Shown one piece after another: positions 1-7,131 of a DNA stretch of 10,782 nucleotides; position 1 is the first letter of the stretch; each line of letters starts with the position of its first letter. The notes beneath the pieces were generated by a model. That model made no database searches. It saw only the letters and a program-made list of their open reading frames with translations, and was not told the DNA's origin. The position numbers and the translations under genes are program-made. The stretch covers positions 1-10,782 of the forward strand of contig JBIOWF010000370.1 in the NCBI GenBank assembly GCA_044868295.1, written 5' to 3'. This stretch comes from JBIOWF01 sp044868295. Its GTDB lineage: Bacteria; Actinomycetota; Actinomycetes; Streptosporangiales; Streptosporangiaceae.

Positions 1-148
1 TCCAGCAGCGGCTTCTCACCATGCTGGCCATCGACCCGATACGGACAATCGCGATGAATCGCCCACCATGACGGCCACCCCAACGCGCTGAGCTGATCTA
101 TCGCCATGTGCGAATCACCCGGCTAGCGTCCTGATCGTCACGATCTGA
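1..148. other. Unresolved left edge, possible partial gene
   Basis: Two weak open readings run off the left edge and I cannot choose between them. On the minus strand an ATG at 107 opens a frame of at least 35 codons, beginning MAIDQLSALGWPSWWAIHRD and still open at base 1; a GGTGA seven bases upstream is a poor SD. On the plus strand a frame entering from the left ends at a TGA near 84, with last residues LAIDPIRTIAMNRPP. Neither resembles a family I recognise, and neither shows the strongly G/C-ending codons of the genes further right. The stretch also has a 13-base palindrome at 133-145 and a 10-base direct repeat at 114-123 and 148-157. Confidence 0.25.
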
Positions 149-397
149 TCACCCGGCACACTGCGAGTTGCTCTCCACTCCGCGGAAGGGCACGATCGTG
201 CCCCCGTTACGTAATTGGGCGAGAAACAGTTGGCCGCACAGGCTGCTCGGTGTGTCGGCGAACCACACCATGGGCGGATTTCCGGCGGCCGCCGCGGCCC
301 AGCGCCCGCCGCCGTAGACGATCCGGTAGTCCGGGAAAGCCGTGCGCAGCAGGTCAAGAGCCCGTTCGCGCTCCTGCATCTCGTCGTCCGGAGTCAC
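149..397 (-). CDS. Small uncharacterised protein, 82 aa
   Basis: I do not recognise a named family. The GTG start at 397 has a GGAGGAG-type SD four to five bases upstream, a good though slightly close site. An in-frame ATG at codon 7 (379) is an alternative with a weaker SD. The protein is soluble-looking, with no signal peptide or membrane segment. The N-terminal part (residues 1-20) is charged and likely helical. It is followed by FPDYRIVYGGGRWAAA (21-36), a Trp-containing segment suggesting beta strands, then FADTPSSLCGQL (46-57), which suggests a second helix. This helix, Gly-Trp strand, 'xADTPxxL' helix layout is common in small orphan proteins of sporulating actinomycetes, often near helix-turn-helix regulators; that comparison is from memory and weak. 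It lies 170 bases downstream of rodA on the same strand and is probably transcribed separately or by readthrough. Confidence 0.55.
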   Translation of the reverse strand: MTPDDEMQERERALDLLRTAFPDYRIVYGGGRWAAAAAGNPPMVWFADTPSSLCGQLFLAQLRNGGTIVPFRGVESNSQCAG

Positions 398-537
398 CGC
401 TCCTCCGTATTCGCGTCATCACTCGTTCAGCCGCCGAACCGTTTTCGTTCCCAGAATGTTCGCTTGACGCGCGAAACGCCAGTGAGAGCCGACCACCGGC
501 ATCCTGTGGCGCACTCTCATGTAACACCTGAGCCGAA

Positions 538-559
538 CGCCCGAGCCATGGCGTGGGCG
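538..559 (-). terminator. Imperfect hairpin after rodA, possible terminator
   Basis: An 11+11 base imperfect inverted repeat (CGCCC outer arms, GCCATGGC centre, two mismatches) starts 8 bases beyond the rodA stop codon. It could fold in the rodA transcript and end the mre operon. No T-tract follows, so it is at best an actinobacterial-style terminator lacking a U-run. Confidence 0.3.
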
Positions 560-567
560 GGCGAGCC

Positions 568-1728
568 TCAGCTGAACGGCCGCTCGCGGATGTGGATCGC
601 CTGGAGCAGGCCGATAGCGATCATGTTGGCGAACGTGGCGGTGCCACCGTACGAGACGAAGGGCAGCGGCAGGCCGGTGATCGGCATGATCCCGATCGTC
701 ATCCCGATGTTGACGAACGTCTGGAAGGCCAGCCAGCAGATGATCCCGCCCGCGACCAGGGCGCCGAACCTGTCGTCGCAGTGCTTGGCGATCCGGATGG
801 CGCGCAGCAGGACCACGCCCAGCAGCACCACGACCGTCATCGCGCCCAGGAAGCCGAACTCCTCCCCCGCGACGGTGAAGATGAAGTCGGTGTGCTGCTC
901 CGGCACGAACCGGCCGGTCGTCTGGCCTCCGTGGAACAGACCTTTGCCGAACAGTTCGCCGGACCCGACCGCGATCAGGGCCTGCGTGCTGTTGTAGCCG
1001 ACCCCGCGCGGGTCGGTGGCCGGGTTGATGAACGCGGTGAACCGCGCCATCTGGTACGGCTGCAGCAGCCCCAGATTCCAGACCGCCAGCGCCCCGACCA
1101 CGGCGAGCGCGCACACCGCCACGATCCAGCGCTTGCGCACCCCCGAGAACACCAGCACCCCGGCCGTGATCATCGAAAGCACCAGGGTCGTGCCGAGGTC
1201 GGGCTGCAGCATGACCAGCCCGGTCGCGAGCCCGGCGACGGCCAGGCAGAAGAGGATGTCCAGGGGACGAGGCCTGTCGGTGCCCTCCGCCGGCTGGGCG
1301 AGCAGGAGGGCCAGCATCAACACCAGTGCCGGTTTGGCCAGCTCAGACGGTTGTACGGCGAAGCCGCCGCCCAGCATGATCCACGAATGGGACCCGTTGA
1401 TCGTCGACCCCAGCGGCGTGATGACCAGCACGAGCGCCACGACCGCCGTGCCGTACGCGATGGGCGCGTAGGCCCGCAGCCAGCGATAGTCCATCATGGA
1501 GACGACGCCGTACAGCGCGGCGCCGATGGCCAGATTGAGGATGTGCTTCTTGACCAGCCCGGTCGGCTCGGCGGAGGCCCAGGTCCGCGTCGACGACCAC
1601 ACCAGCAGGGTCCCGATGACCGACAGCGCCGCGACGGCGACCAGCATGATGCCGTCCATCCGCCAGACCGCGGCTCCCTGCCCGACCGCCCGCCTGGCGA
1701 AGGAACGCCTGCGCAACGTCAAGGTCAT
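568..1728 (-). CDS. rodA: RodA, SEDS peptidoglycan glycosyltransferase
   Basis: RodA polymerises lipid II into glycan strands in the cytoplasmic membrane, working as a pair with the class B transpeptidase PBP2. The 386-residue protein is almost wholly hydrophobic, with about ten membrane helices, the usual size for RodA. SEDS landmarks are present: PSELAK at 127-132, whose Glu129 and Lys132 match the essential Glu/Lys pair of E. coli RodA; QPDLGT at 175-180; GSGELFGKGL at 255-264; EQHTDFIF at 277-284, whose Asp281 matches the catalytic Asp262 of E. coli; and GLPLPFVSYGG at 352-362. The start codon overlaps the PBP2 stop in an ATGA, which fixes the start and implies translational coupling. It is the last gene of the mre operon. 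In Streptomyces the corresponding gene is called sfr. FtsW is the main alternative, but the neighbours and length favour RodA. Confidence 0.95.
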   Translation of the reverse strand: MTLTLRRRSFARRAVGQGAAVWRMDGIMLVAVAALSVIGTLLVWSSTRTWASAEPTGLVKKHILNLAIGAALYGVVSMMDYRWLRAYAPIAYGTAVVALVLVITPLGSTINGSHSWIMLGGGFAVQPSELAKPALVLMLALLLAQPAEGTDRPRPLDILFCLAVAGLATGLVMLQPDLGTTLVLSMITAGVLVFSGVRKRWIVAVCALAVVGALAVWNLGLLQPYQMARFTAFINPATDPRGVGYNSTQALIAVGSGELFGKGLFHGGQTTGRFVPEQHTDFIFTVAGEEFGFLGAMTVVVLLGVVLLRAIRIAKHCDDRFGALVAGGIICWLAFQTFVNIGMTIGIMPITGLPLPFVSYGGTATFANMIAIGLLQAIHIRERPFS

Positions 1729-3788
1729 GGGGCGACCATCCCGTCCTGCTTGATGACCGGCAGCCGCTCCGTGGGCTGTCCGTCCGGAAGAGCGGCTTTG
1801 CGCTGCTTGCCGTTCTCGTCTTTACCGATTCCGTAGATGCCCTCCCAGATCTCGCGGGCGGCGGGCGCGGCGGTGGAGGCGCCCATGCCGCCCTGAGACA
1901 CCATCACCACGACCACGAGACGTGGGTCGTCGGCGGGCGCGAACGAGGCGAACCAGGAGGTGTCCTCTTTGCCCCAGACCTCGGCCGTACCGGTCTTGCC
2001 GCCGATCTTCACTCTGTTCATGGGGAACCCGAGGAAGGCGCCGCGCGCGGTGCCGTCCGAAGGCACCTGGCTGAGCGCGCCCCTGATGTAGTCGCGGGTC
2101 TCCTTGCTGATCGGCAGTTCGCCGACCACCGGCACCTTGATCTCCTTGACCAGCGTTCCCTGGGGCCGGACCAGCGCCCACCCGATCCGGGGGCTGCGCA
2201 CCTTGCCGTCGCCGACGAGCGCCGCGTACGCCCTGGCCAGCTGGAGCGGCGTGACCAGCACGTCGCCCTGCCCGATCGAGAAGTTCGCGGCGTCTCCGGC
2301 ACGCCACTGATATCCCTCTAGACAGTTCTCGTACGCGAGCCGTTTCAGGAACGCGGCCCGGCTTGAGCTCTTGACCTCCGGATAGCCGGTCTTGGCCCGC
2401 ACGCAGCTCTGCTTCTTGGTCGCCGCCCACAGGTCCTGCCGCCACTTGCGGTCCGGGATCCGCCCTGCGGACTCCCCGGGGAGGTCGACCCCGGTGGGCC
2501 GCCCGAACCCGTAGGCACGGGACATGTTCGCCATCGGCTCCTTGACGACGGGCTTGGCATTCTTGCCGCCGTCGCGCAGCCACTGCTCGTAGGCCGCCCG
2601 GTAGAAGATGGTGTCGCATGATTTGATCAGGGCGGTCTTCAGGTTCATGCTGCCCAGGCCGATTCCGCGGAAGTTGTGGAAGGCCCGGCCTCCGATCATC
2701 ACCGCGCCGGGGCACTGGTATGTGCCGTGCAGCGGATACCCGTCCTTGACCATCGCGGACGCCGATGTGATCTTGAACGTGGATCCGGGCGCGAACGTAC
2801 CCTTGATCGCCCGCGACACCAGCGGCTTGCCCGACCGGTCGGAGAGCAGCTGCCCGTACTCTCGGTCCGAGATGCCGCCGCTCCACACCGCCGGGTCGTA
2901 CGTCGGCACGCTGGCCATCGCGACGACCCGGCCGGTCTTGACGTCGAGCACCACCCCCGCCGCTCCGTCGGCCTGAGGGGCGGACTTCATCGCTCCGGCG
3001 AGCGCCTTCTCCACGTCGGCCTGGACCTTGGCGTCGATGCTCGTGATCAGCGTGTCACCGGTCATCGGCGACACCTGGCGCTCGACCCCGATCACCTTGC
3101 CCACCCGATCGACCTGGACACGCCGCAAGCCCGGCTTCCCGCGCAGCTCCTCGTCGTAGACCGATTCCAAACCGTCCCGGCCGATGAGATCCACCCCGGA
3201 ATAGCTGGCCTTCAGCCCTTCCCGCCGCTCCAGCTCCTCCTGCGTGACCGGCTGCAGATAGCCGAGCATCTGCGCGGCCTGCTTACCGCCGGGATAGTCC
3301 CTGGCCGACTGGATCTCGGCCGTCACCCCGGGGAAGTCCTCCTGCCGTTCCAGAATCTGCAGCGCCGCACGGGTGCTGACCCGGTCCGCGACCGGGATCG
3401 GCTGGTACGGCGAGCCCGGCCAGCAGGGTCGGCTGACGCCCGGCCCGCACGGGCGGATCCGCTGCTTCACCTGCGTCAACGGCAGGCCCAGCACCGTCGC
3501 CAGCCGCTTGAGCACCGCCTCGCCCCCGTCGGGCATGCGCTCGAACCGGCCCCGGTTGATCGAGACGACCAGACTGGTTCGGTTGCGGACCATCGGACGG
3601 CCGGAGGCGTCGAGGATCTGGCCGCGGATCGCGGGCACCATGACGTCCCTGCTGCGAGTCTTGGTCGCCACCTCCACAAGCTCCTTGCCGCGCACCATCT
3701 GGACCTGCCAGAGCCGTACGCCGAGCACCACGAGCAGCGAAAGAACCAGGAGATGAAGGACGATGAACCGCCCCCGGATCCGTGTCAT
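1725..3788 (-). CDS. mrdA: Penicillin-binding protein 2, class B transpeptidase
   Basis: This enzyme cross-links peptidoglycan outside the membrane and activates RodA. I chose the ATG at 3788 (687 aa): it has a GAGGAGGGG SD just upstream and is followed by a short positive stretch and one membrane helix (residues 7-27). A longer frame reaching 4046 would only overlap mreD in another frame. The pedestal domain spans roughly 45-250, with the conserved actinobacterial CGPG...PCWPGSPYQPIP segment (114-132). The transpeptidase domain has STFK at 336-339 (nucleophile Ser336), SCD at 390-392 as second motif, and KTG at 598-600. SxD in place of SxN is normal for the PBP2 branch. An insert with Cys462 and Cys489 may form a disulfide. 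The tail (655-687) is polar and probably disordered. It starts 13 bases after mreD and overlaps rodA by four bases. Confidence 0.95.
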   Translation of the reverse strand: MTRIRGRFIVLHLLVLSLLVVLGVRLWQVQMVRGKELVEVATKTRSRDVMVPAIRGQILDASGRPMVRNRTSLVVSINRGRFERMPDGGEAVLKRLATVLGLPLTQVKQRIRPCGPGVSRPCWPGSPYQPIPVADRVSTRAALQILERQEDFPGVTAEIQSARDYPGGKQAAQMLGYLQPVTQEELERREGLKASYSGVDLIGRDGLESVYDEELRGKPGLRRVQVDRVGKVIGVERQVSPMTGDTLITSIDAKVQADVEKALAGAMKSAPQADGAAGVVLDVKTGRVVAMASVPTYDPAVWSGGISDREYGQLLSDRSGKPLVSRAIKGTFAPGSTFKITSASAMVKDGYPLHGTYQCPGAVMIGGRAFHNFRGIGLGSMNLKTALIKSCDTIFYRAAYEQWLRDGGKNAKPVVKEPMANMSRAYGFGRPTGVDLPGESAGRIPDRKWRQDLWAATKKQSCVRAKTGYPEVKSSSRAAFLKRLAYENCLEGYQWRAGDAANFSIGQGDVLVTPLQLARAYAALVGDGKVRSPRIGWALVRPQGTLVKEIKVPVVGELPISKETRDYIRGALSQVPSDGTARGAFLGFPMNRVKIGGKTGTAEVWGKEDTSWFASFAPADDPRLVVVVMVSQGGMGASTAAPAAREIWEGIYGIGKDENGKQRKAALPDGQPTERLPVIKQDGMVAP

Positions 3789-3801
3789 GTCCCCTCCTCG
3801 C

Positions 3802-4305
3802 TCATCTCCGTCCCCGAACGGGCACGGATGAGGTCCTCCCCCGCCGCTCCCGGTGGAGGGCTCCGATCGCCCAGACCACGATGGGTACGGCGAGCAGGTT
3901 GGCGACCGCCGTCCGCGGCCAGGAAGTCTGAAGCGCCTGCCAGTTGATGCCTGGATCGCCGAGCAGCGCGCCCATCCCGATGGCGAGGACGGGCGCGACG
4001 ATCGCGCAGAGCACCGCCGTGACCATGGGCGCCCGTTCGGCCCCACGCCCGGCCACGAAGCCGGTCAGGCACATGATCAGCGCGTACTGGCCGATCACGT
4101 GGTTGGACGGGGGCAGCAGGTCGGCGGCGATTCCGGCGCAGAAGCCGATGACCGCACCGGGGACCGGCCCGTGCACCACCGCGAGAGCGATGACGACCAG
4201 CAGCACCAGATCAGGCACGACCACGAACGGCAACCGGTTGATTATGGTCACCTGGACGATCAAGGCGACGAACACGAGGGCCCCGGCGGTGAATTTGCGG
4301 GACAC
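3802..4305 (-). CDS. mreD: MreD, rod-shape membrane protein
   Basis: MreD is a small integral membrane partner of MreC in the elongasome. The 167-residue protein has about five hydrophobic segments (near 7-24, 32-47, 49-65, 70-86, 95-115), a possible last one at 133-150, and a basic C-terminal tail. PDLVLLVVIALAVVHGP (31-47) and GFCAGIAADLLPP (54-66) fit the MreD family, which is otherwise poorly conserved. The start is a GTG at 4305. It lies three bases after the mreC stop, with GGGGAG inside the end of mreC acting as the SD, so translation is probably coupled. The call rests on position between mreC and PBP2 as well as on topology. Confidence 0.92.
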   Translation of the reverse strand: MSRKFTAGALVFVALIVQVTIINRLPFVVVPDLVLLVVIALAVVHGPVPGAVIGFCAGIAADLLPPSNHVIGQYALIMCLTGFVAGRGAERAPMVTAVLCAIVAPVLAIGMGALLGDPGINWQALQTSWPRTAVANLLAVPIVVWAIGALHRERRGRTSSVPVRGRR

Positions 4306-4308
4306 AGG

Positions 4309-5364
4309 TCACGCTCCCCGGTTCGAGCGAGGCCTGTCCGACGACTCGCGCGCGGGCCGGTCCGGCTGCTCAGCCGTCGACCCGGAGCTTTCCGCGTCCT
4401 CGGCCGTGGCCTTGGCCTTGGCCCCGTCCTTGTCCTTTTCCTTGTCATTGACCTTGGTCTTGTCCTTCGACACGGCCTTCGCGCCGGAGGGCATGGGCGG
4501 GAGCACGGAGTCACGCGGATCCCGCTCCGGGACCTTCACCACAACCCCGACCACATCAAGGGCGGTCAGGTCGGCGTACGGCCGGGCGTAGGCGGTCCTG
4601 GTGAGCTCCCCCGGCGTGGCCTCGACCCGCTCGATGACCCCGATCGGCACTCCGGGCACGTACGGCGTGCCCTTCTCGGAGCCGAAGGAGACGATGCGGT
4701 AGCCCGCCGCGAGAGGGGCCGTCGAGTCCAGGAGCCGGAACTTGATCAGGTTGCGGTCCTCACCGGTCTCTCCGAGACCGCTGACGACGCCGAGTTCGTG
4801 TCCGCCTTCCAGGCGGGCCCCGGCAGAGGAGCCCGGATCGCTGAGCAGGACGACCGTCGACGTGCTCGATCCCGCGTGGACGACGCGGCCCACCAGGCCG
4901 TCGTCGTTGAGCACGGTCATGTCGGGCCGGATGCCGTCCTCGGTGCCGGCGTCGATCTCCACCGCGTCCTCGAAACCCGGGGCGTCTCGGCGGGCCACCA
5001 CCTGGGCCGGGACCACGCGGTAGCGACCACGGCCCGCCAGCCCGAGCATGCCGTCGAGCTCCGCGGCCCGGCTGCGGTCCAGCCGCCCCGCGACCAGGGC
5101 GCTCTTGAGCTTGGCGTTCTCCCGCTGCAGATCATCGATGCGGCGCTTGGCGTCCGGCGCGGCGGAAAGAGTCGTGAAGAAGCGGGAGACCGGCGCCGTC
5201 ACGTCGGAACTCACCTGCTCGGCGGTGCCGAACACCGAGGACGCGACCCCGCGCAACGGGCCCAGAACGGAAACGTCGCCGCCCCGATGGTCCACGGTGA
5301 TCAGGACCAGTGCGGCCGCGATGAGCAATCCGAGCAGCAGGCGGGCGCGGCGTGTGTCTCTCAT
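4309..5364 (-). CDS. mreC: MreC, rod-shape-determining protein with a long charged tail
   Basis: MreC is a bitopic scaffold whose extracellular beta domains bind PBP2 and favour its active state. Seen here: a basic N-terminus, one membrane helix (residues 8-24), a coiled coil around 70-108 (RRIDDLQRENAKLKSAL), the two-part beta domain (about 118-278) with AVEIDAGTEDGIRPDM, DDGLVGRVV and VPIGVIERV, and then a 70-residue hydrophilic tail. The tail is rich in Lys and Asp/Glu (SKDKTKVNDKEKDKDGAKAK, 299-318) and later in Ser, Arg and Pro; it is probably disordered. The ATG at 5364 follows the mreB stop by nine bases, and the stop codon TAA itself begins the AAGGAAG SD, a tight coupling arrangement. 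At 351 aa it is longer than many bacterial MreC proteins because of this tail. Confidence 0.95.
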   Translation of the reverse strand: MRDTRRARLLLGLLIAAALVLITVDHRGGDVSVLGPLRGVASSVFGTAEQVSSDVTAPVSRFFTTLSAAPDAKRRIDDLQRENAKLKSALVAGRLDRSRAAELDGMLGLAGRGRYRVVPAQVVARRDAPGFEDAVEIDAGTEDGIRPDMTVLNDDGLVGRVVHAGSSTSTVVLLSDPGSSAGARLEGGHELGVVSGLGETGEDRNLIKFRLLDSTAPLAAGYRIVSFGSEKGTPYVPGVPIGVIERVEATPGELTRTAYARPYADLTALDVVGVVVKVPERDPRDSVLPPMPSGAKAVSKDKTKVNDKEKDKDGAKAKATAEDAESSGSTAEQPDRPARESSDRPRSNRGA

Positions 5365-5373
5365 GTCGCTTCC

Positions 5374-6405
5374 TTAGTGGCGGGGCTCCGGCACGAGCAC
5401 CTGCTGGAGCGCCTCGAAGTCCTCAACGCACTTCCCCGAGCCGAGAGCGACCGAGTCGAGCGCGTTGTCGACGAGGTAGACGGGCATACCGGTCTCGTCC
5501 CGAAGCCGCTCACCCATGCCCCTGAGGAGAGCGCCCCCGCCCGTCAGCGCGATGCCCCGATCCATGAGGTCGCCCGACAGCTCGGGCGGGCACTTGTCCA
5601 GGGTGCATTTCACCGCGTCGACGATCGCCTTGAGCGGCTCATCGGTGGCTCTGCGGATCTCCTCCGCGGAGACCACGATCGTCTTCGGCAATCCGGTCAC
5701 GAGGTCCCTGCCGCGTATCTCGGCGTGGTACTCCTCCTCGGTGGCGCATGCCGACCCGATGGCGATCTTCACTTCCTCCGCCGTGCGCTCCCCGAGCATC
5801 AGGGAGTATTCCTTCTTGGCGAAGTTGATGACCGCCTGGTCCAGCTCGTCACCGCCGATGCGGATCGACTGGCTGGTGACGATGCCGCCCATCGAGATGA
5901 TGGCCACCTCGGTGGTGCCGCCCCCGATGTCGACCACCATGTTCCCGGTGGGCTCGTGGACGGGCAGGCCCGCGCCGATGGCGGCCGCCATGGGCTCCTC
6001 GACGATGTAGACCCGCCGTGCGCCCGCCTGATATCCGGCTTCCTTCACGGCACGCTGCTCAACACCGGTGATGCCGCTCGGCACCGCGATGATGATGCGC
6101 GGCTTGGCGAAAGGCCGTCGCTTGTGGATGCGCTGAATGAAGTACCGCAGCATGCGCTCGGTGACCTCGAAGTCGGCGATCACGCCGTCTTTCAGTGGGC
6201 GGACCGCGACGATGTTGCCGGGCGTACGCCCGATCATGCGCTTCGCCTCGATGCCGACGGCGACGATCTTGCCCGTCGTTGTGTTTATCGCCACGACGGA
6301 CGGCTCGTTGAGCACGACGCCGCGGCCTCGCACGTAGACCAAAGTGTTGGCCGTGCCGAGATCGACCGCCATGTCGCGGCCGAGGAATGCCAGCTTGCTG
6401 CCCAT
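5374..6405 (-). CDS. mreB: MreB, actin-like cytoskeletal ATPase
   Basis: MreB forms membrane-bound ATP-dependent filaments that guide lateral or, in Streptomyces, spore-wall synthesis. The 343-residue protein is full length and shows the actin-fold signatures in order: phosphate-1 DLGTANT (15-21), VAVPSGITGVE (107-116), phosphate-2 VDIGGGTTEVA (158-168) and adenosine motif LTGGGALLRG (287-296). The first 11 residues (MGSKLAFLGRD) could form the short amphipathic membrane anchor. An ATG at codon 12 exists, but the first ATG keeps that helix. It is the first gene of the mre operon, preceded by a 197-base leader that follows the ndk terminator, so the operon should have its own promoter there. 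The SD (AAGGAAGG) sits 11 bases from the ATG, rather far, inside an inverted repeat described separately. Confidence 0.98.
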   Translation of the reverse strand: MGSKLAFLGRDMAVDLGTANTLVYVRGRGVVLNEPSVVAINTTTGKIVAVGIEAKRMIGRTPGNIVAVRPLKDGVIADFEVTERMLRYFIQRIHKRRPFAKPRIIIAVPSGITGVEQRAVKEAGYQAGARRVYIVEEPMAAAIGAGLPVHEPTGNMVVDIGGGTTEVAIISMGGIVTSQSIRIGGDELDQAVINFAKKEYSLMLGERTAEEVKIAIGSACATEEEYHAEIRGRDLVTGLPKTIVVSAEEIRRATDEPLKAIVDAVKCTLDKCPPELSGDLMDRGIALTGGGALLRGMGERLRDETGMPVYLVDNALDSVALGSGKCVEDFEALQQVLVPEPRH

Positions 6406-6408
6406 GCG

Positions 6409-6425
6409 GAAGGAAGCCTTCCTTC
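6409..6425 (-). promoter_or_regulatory. Inverted repeat covering the mreB SD
   Basis: Perfect 8-base arms (6409-6416 and 6418-6425) flank one central base. In the mRNA, seven pairs with a three-base GGC loop could form between the SD arm GAAGGAA and TTCCTTC, only three bases before the mreB ATG. This could hide the ribosome site, or the DNA palindrome could be a protein-binding site. The repeat is certain; any role is inference. Confidence 0.45.
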
Positions 6426-6496
6426 AGGTGGTTAGGAGGAGATAACGCCTCGCAGTCGAATCGTAACTTGTTGTACCCACCAGGCGGCACAGGGAG

Positions 6497-6558
6497 CCTT
6501 CAGGCACCAGGAAAATGTTGTGTATCTCGGGGCATAGAAGAGCCACTGTCAGGAAAAT
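6497..6558 (-). repeat. Short direct repeats in the mreB leader
   Basis: CAGGAAAAT occurs at 6508-6516 and again at 6550-6558, with starts 42 bases apart (about four helical turns). CCTTCAGG occurs at 6497-6504 and at 6421-6428, the second copy abutting the SD palindrome. They fall in the only stretch able to hold the mre operon promoter. I see no clean -35/-10 pair, so I do not place a promoter. Chance repetition is possible. Confidence 0.3.
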
Positions 6559-6561
6559 CGC

Positions 6562-6591
6562 GAAAGGCCCCGGCGTGAGCCGGGGCCTTTC
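6562..6591 (-). terminator. Intrinsic terminator after ndk
   Basis: A perfect 13-base-pair stem (GAAAGGCCCCGGC and its complement) closes a four-base loop, beginning 11 bases after the ndk stop. In the minus-strand RNA the stem ends in CCUUUC, followed by GCGAUUUU, so the U-rich part is short. It separates the folC-to-ndk block from the mre operon. Because A and T flank both sides it could also act on plus-strand transcripts. Confidence 0.85.
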
Positions 6592-6602
6592 AATTGGCTG
6601 TC

Positions 6603-7013
6603 TCAGAAGCGATCCGGAAAGAAGATTTTGATCTCCCTGGCGGCCGACTCGGGCGAGTCCGACCCGTGCACGATGTTCTCGCCGATTTCCAGGGCGTGGT
6701 CACCGCGGATGGTGCCGGGCGCGGACTTGACCGGGTCGGTCAGGCCGGCCAGGCCGCGGAAGGCCTCGACGGCCCGCGGGCCCTCCACCACGAGCGCGAC
6801 CAGCGGCGCGGAGGTGATGAACTCGACCAGCTCGCCGAAGAAGGGACGCTCGGCGTGCTCGGCGTAGTGGACCTTGGCCGTGTCGGCGTCCAGCGTGCGC
6901 AGGTCCATCGCCACGATCTTGAGGCCCTTGCGCTCGATGCGGCCGATGACGTCCCCGATGAGGCCACGACGGACACCGTCGGGCTTGATCAGGACAAGCG
7001 TACGCTCGGACAC
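6603..7013 (-). CDS. ndk: Nucleoside diphosphate kinase
   Basis: Ndk moves the gamma phosphate from ATP to other (d)NDPs through a phosphohistidine, balancing NTP and dNTP pools in the cytoplasm. The 136-residue length is typical. TLVLIKPDGV (5-14) holds the conserved Lys10. PGTIRGDHALE (99-109) lies before the active-site motif NIVHGSDSPESA (113-124), with His116 as phosphate acceptor. The start is GTG at 7013 with AAAGGAG six bases upstream, which is convincing. It is the last gene before a strong terminator, and 118 bases separate it from the transporter upstream, enough for its own promoter, though I cannot point to one. Confidence 0.98.
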   Translation of the reverse strand: MSERTLVLIKPDGVRRGLIGDVIGRIERKGLKIVAMDLRTLDADTAKVHYAEHAERPFFGELVEFITSAPLVALVVEGPRAVEAFRGLAGLTDPVKSAPGTIRGDHALEIGENIVHGSDSPESAAREIKIFFPDRF

Positions 7014-7038
7014 GAGATTCTCCTTTGATGCGGACCCT

Positions 7039-7060
7039 CAGCCGTCCTCGGTGACGGCTG
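7039..7060 (-). promoter_or_regulatory. Hairpin in the ndk leader
   Basis: An 8-base-pair perfect stem (CAGCCGTC with GACGGCTG) and a six-base loop lie about 15 bases upstream of the ndk SD in the transporter-ndk gap. No T-run follows, so it is not a standard terminator. It may be an mRNA-stabilising structure, a weak terminator for the upstream operon, or meaningless. No promoter boxes were convincing in 7014-7131. Confidence 0.3.
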
Positions 7061-7131
7061 TCACAAGGCGGTTCTCCACGGCGAGGCGAACTCGTCGTCG
7101 CGCTCACTCGGGTGCTCCGTGCAACCGCAGC

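Noticed and set aside
538..559. A strong terminator for the mre operon after rodA
   Set aside because: The hairpin has two mismatches and no T-run, so I list it only as a low-confidence candidate and not as a finding.
1725..3788. Apparent loss of the SxN motif in PBP2 (SCD at residues 390-392)
   Set aside because: PBP2-type class B transpeptidases commonly carry SxD here, as in E. coli PBP2, so this is not a sign of inactivity.
3789..4046. An 86-codon N-terminal extension of PBP2
   Set aside because: It overlaps the mreD coding sequence in another frame and has an Arg/Ser/Gly/Pro-rich shadow composition. The ATG at 3788 has a strong SD followed by the expected membrane anchor.
3853..6435. 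An 860-codon open frame on the plus strand opposite mreB, mreC and mreD
   Set aside because: It is antisense to three well-recognised genes. Its composition (runs of Arg, Asp, His, Gly) is the usual shadow of G/C third positions in high-GC DNA, and it matches no family.
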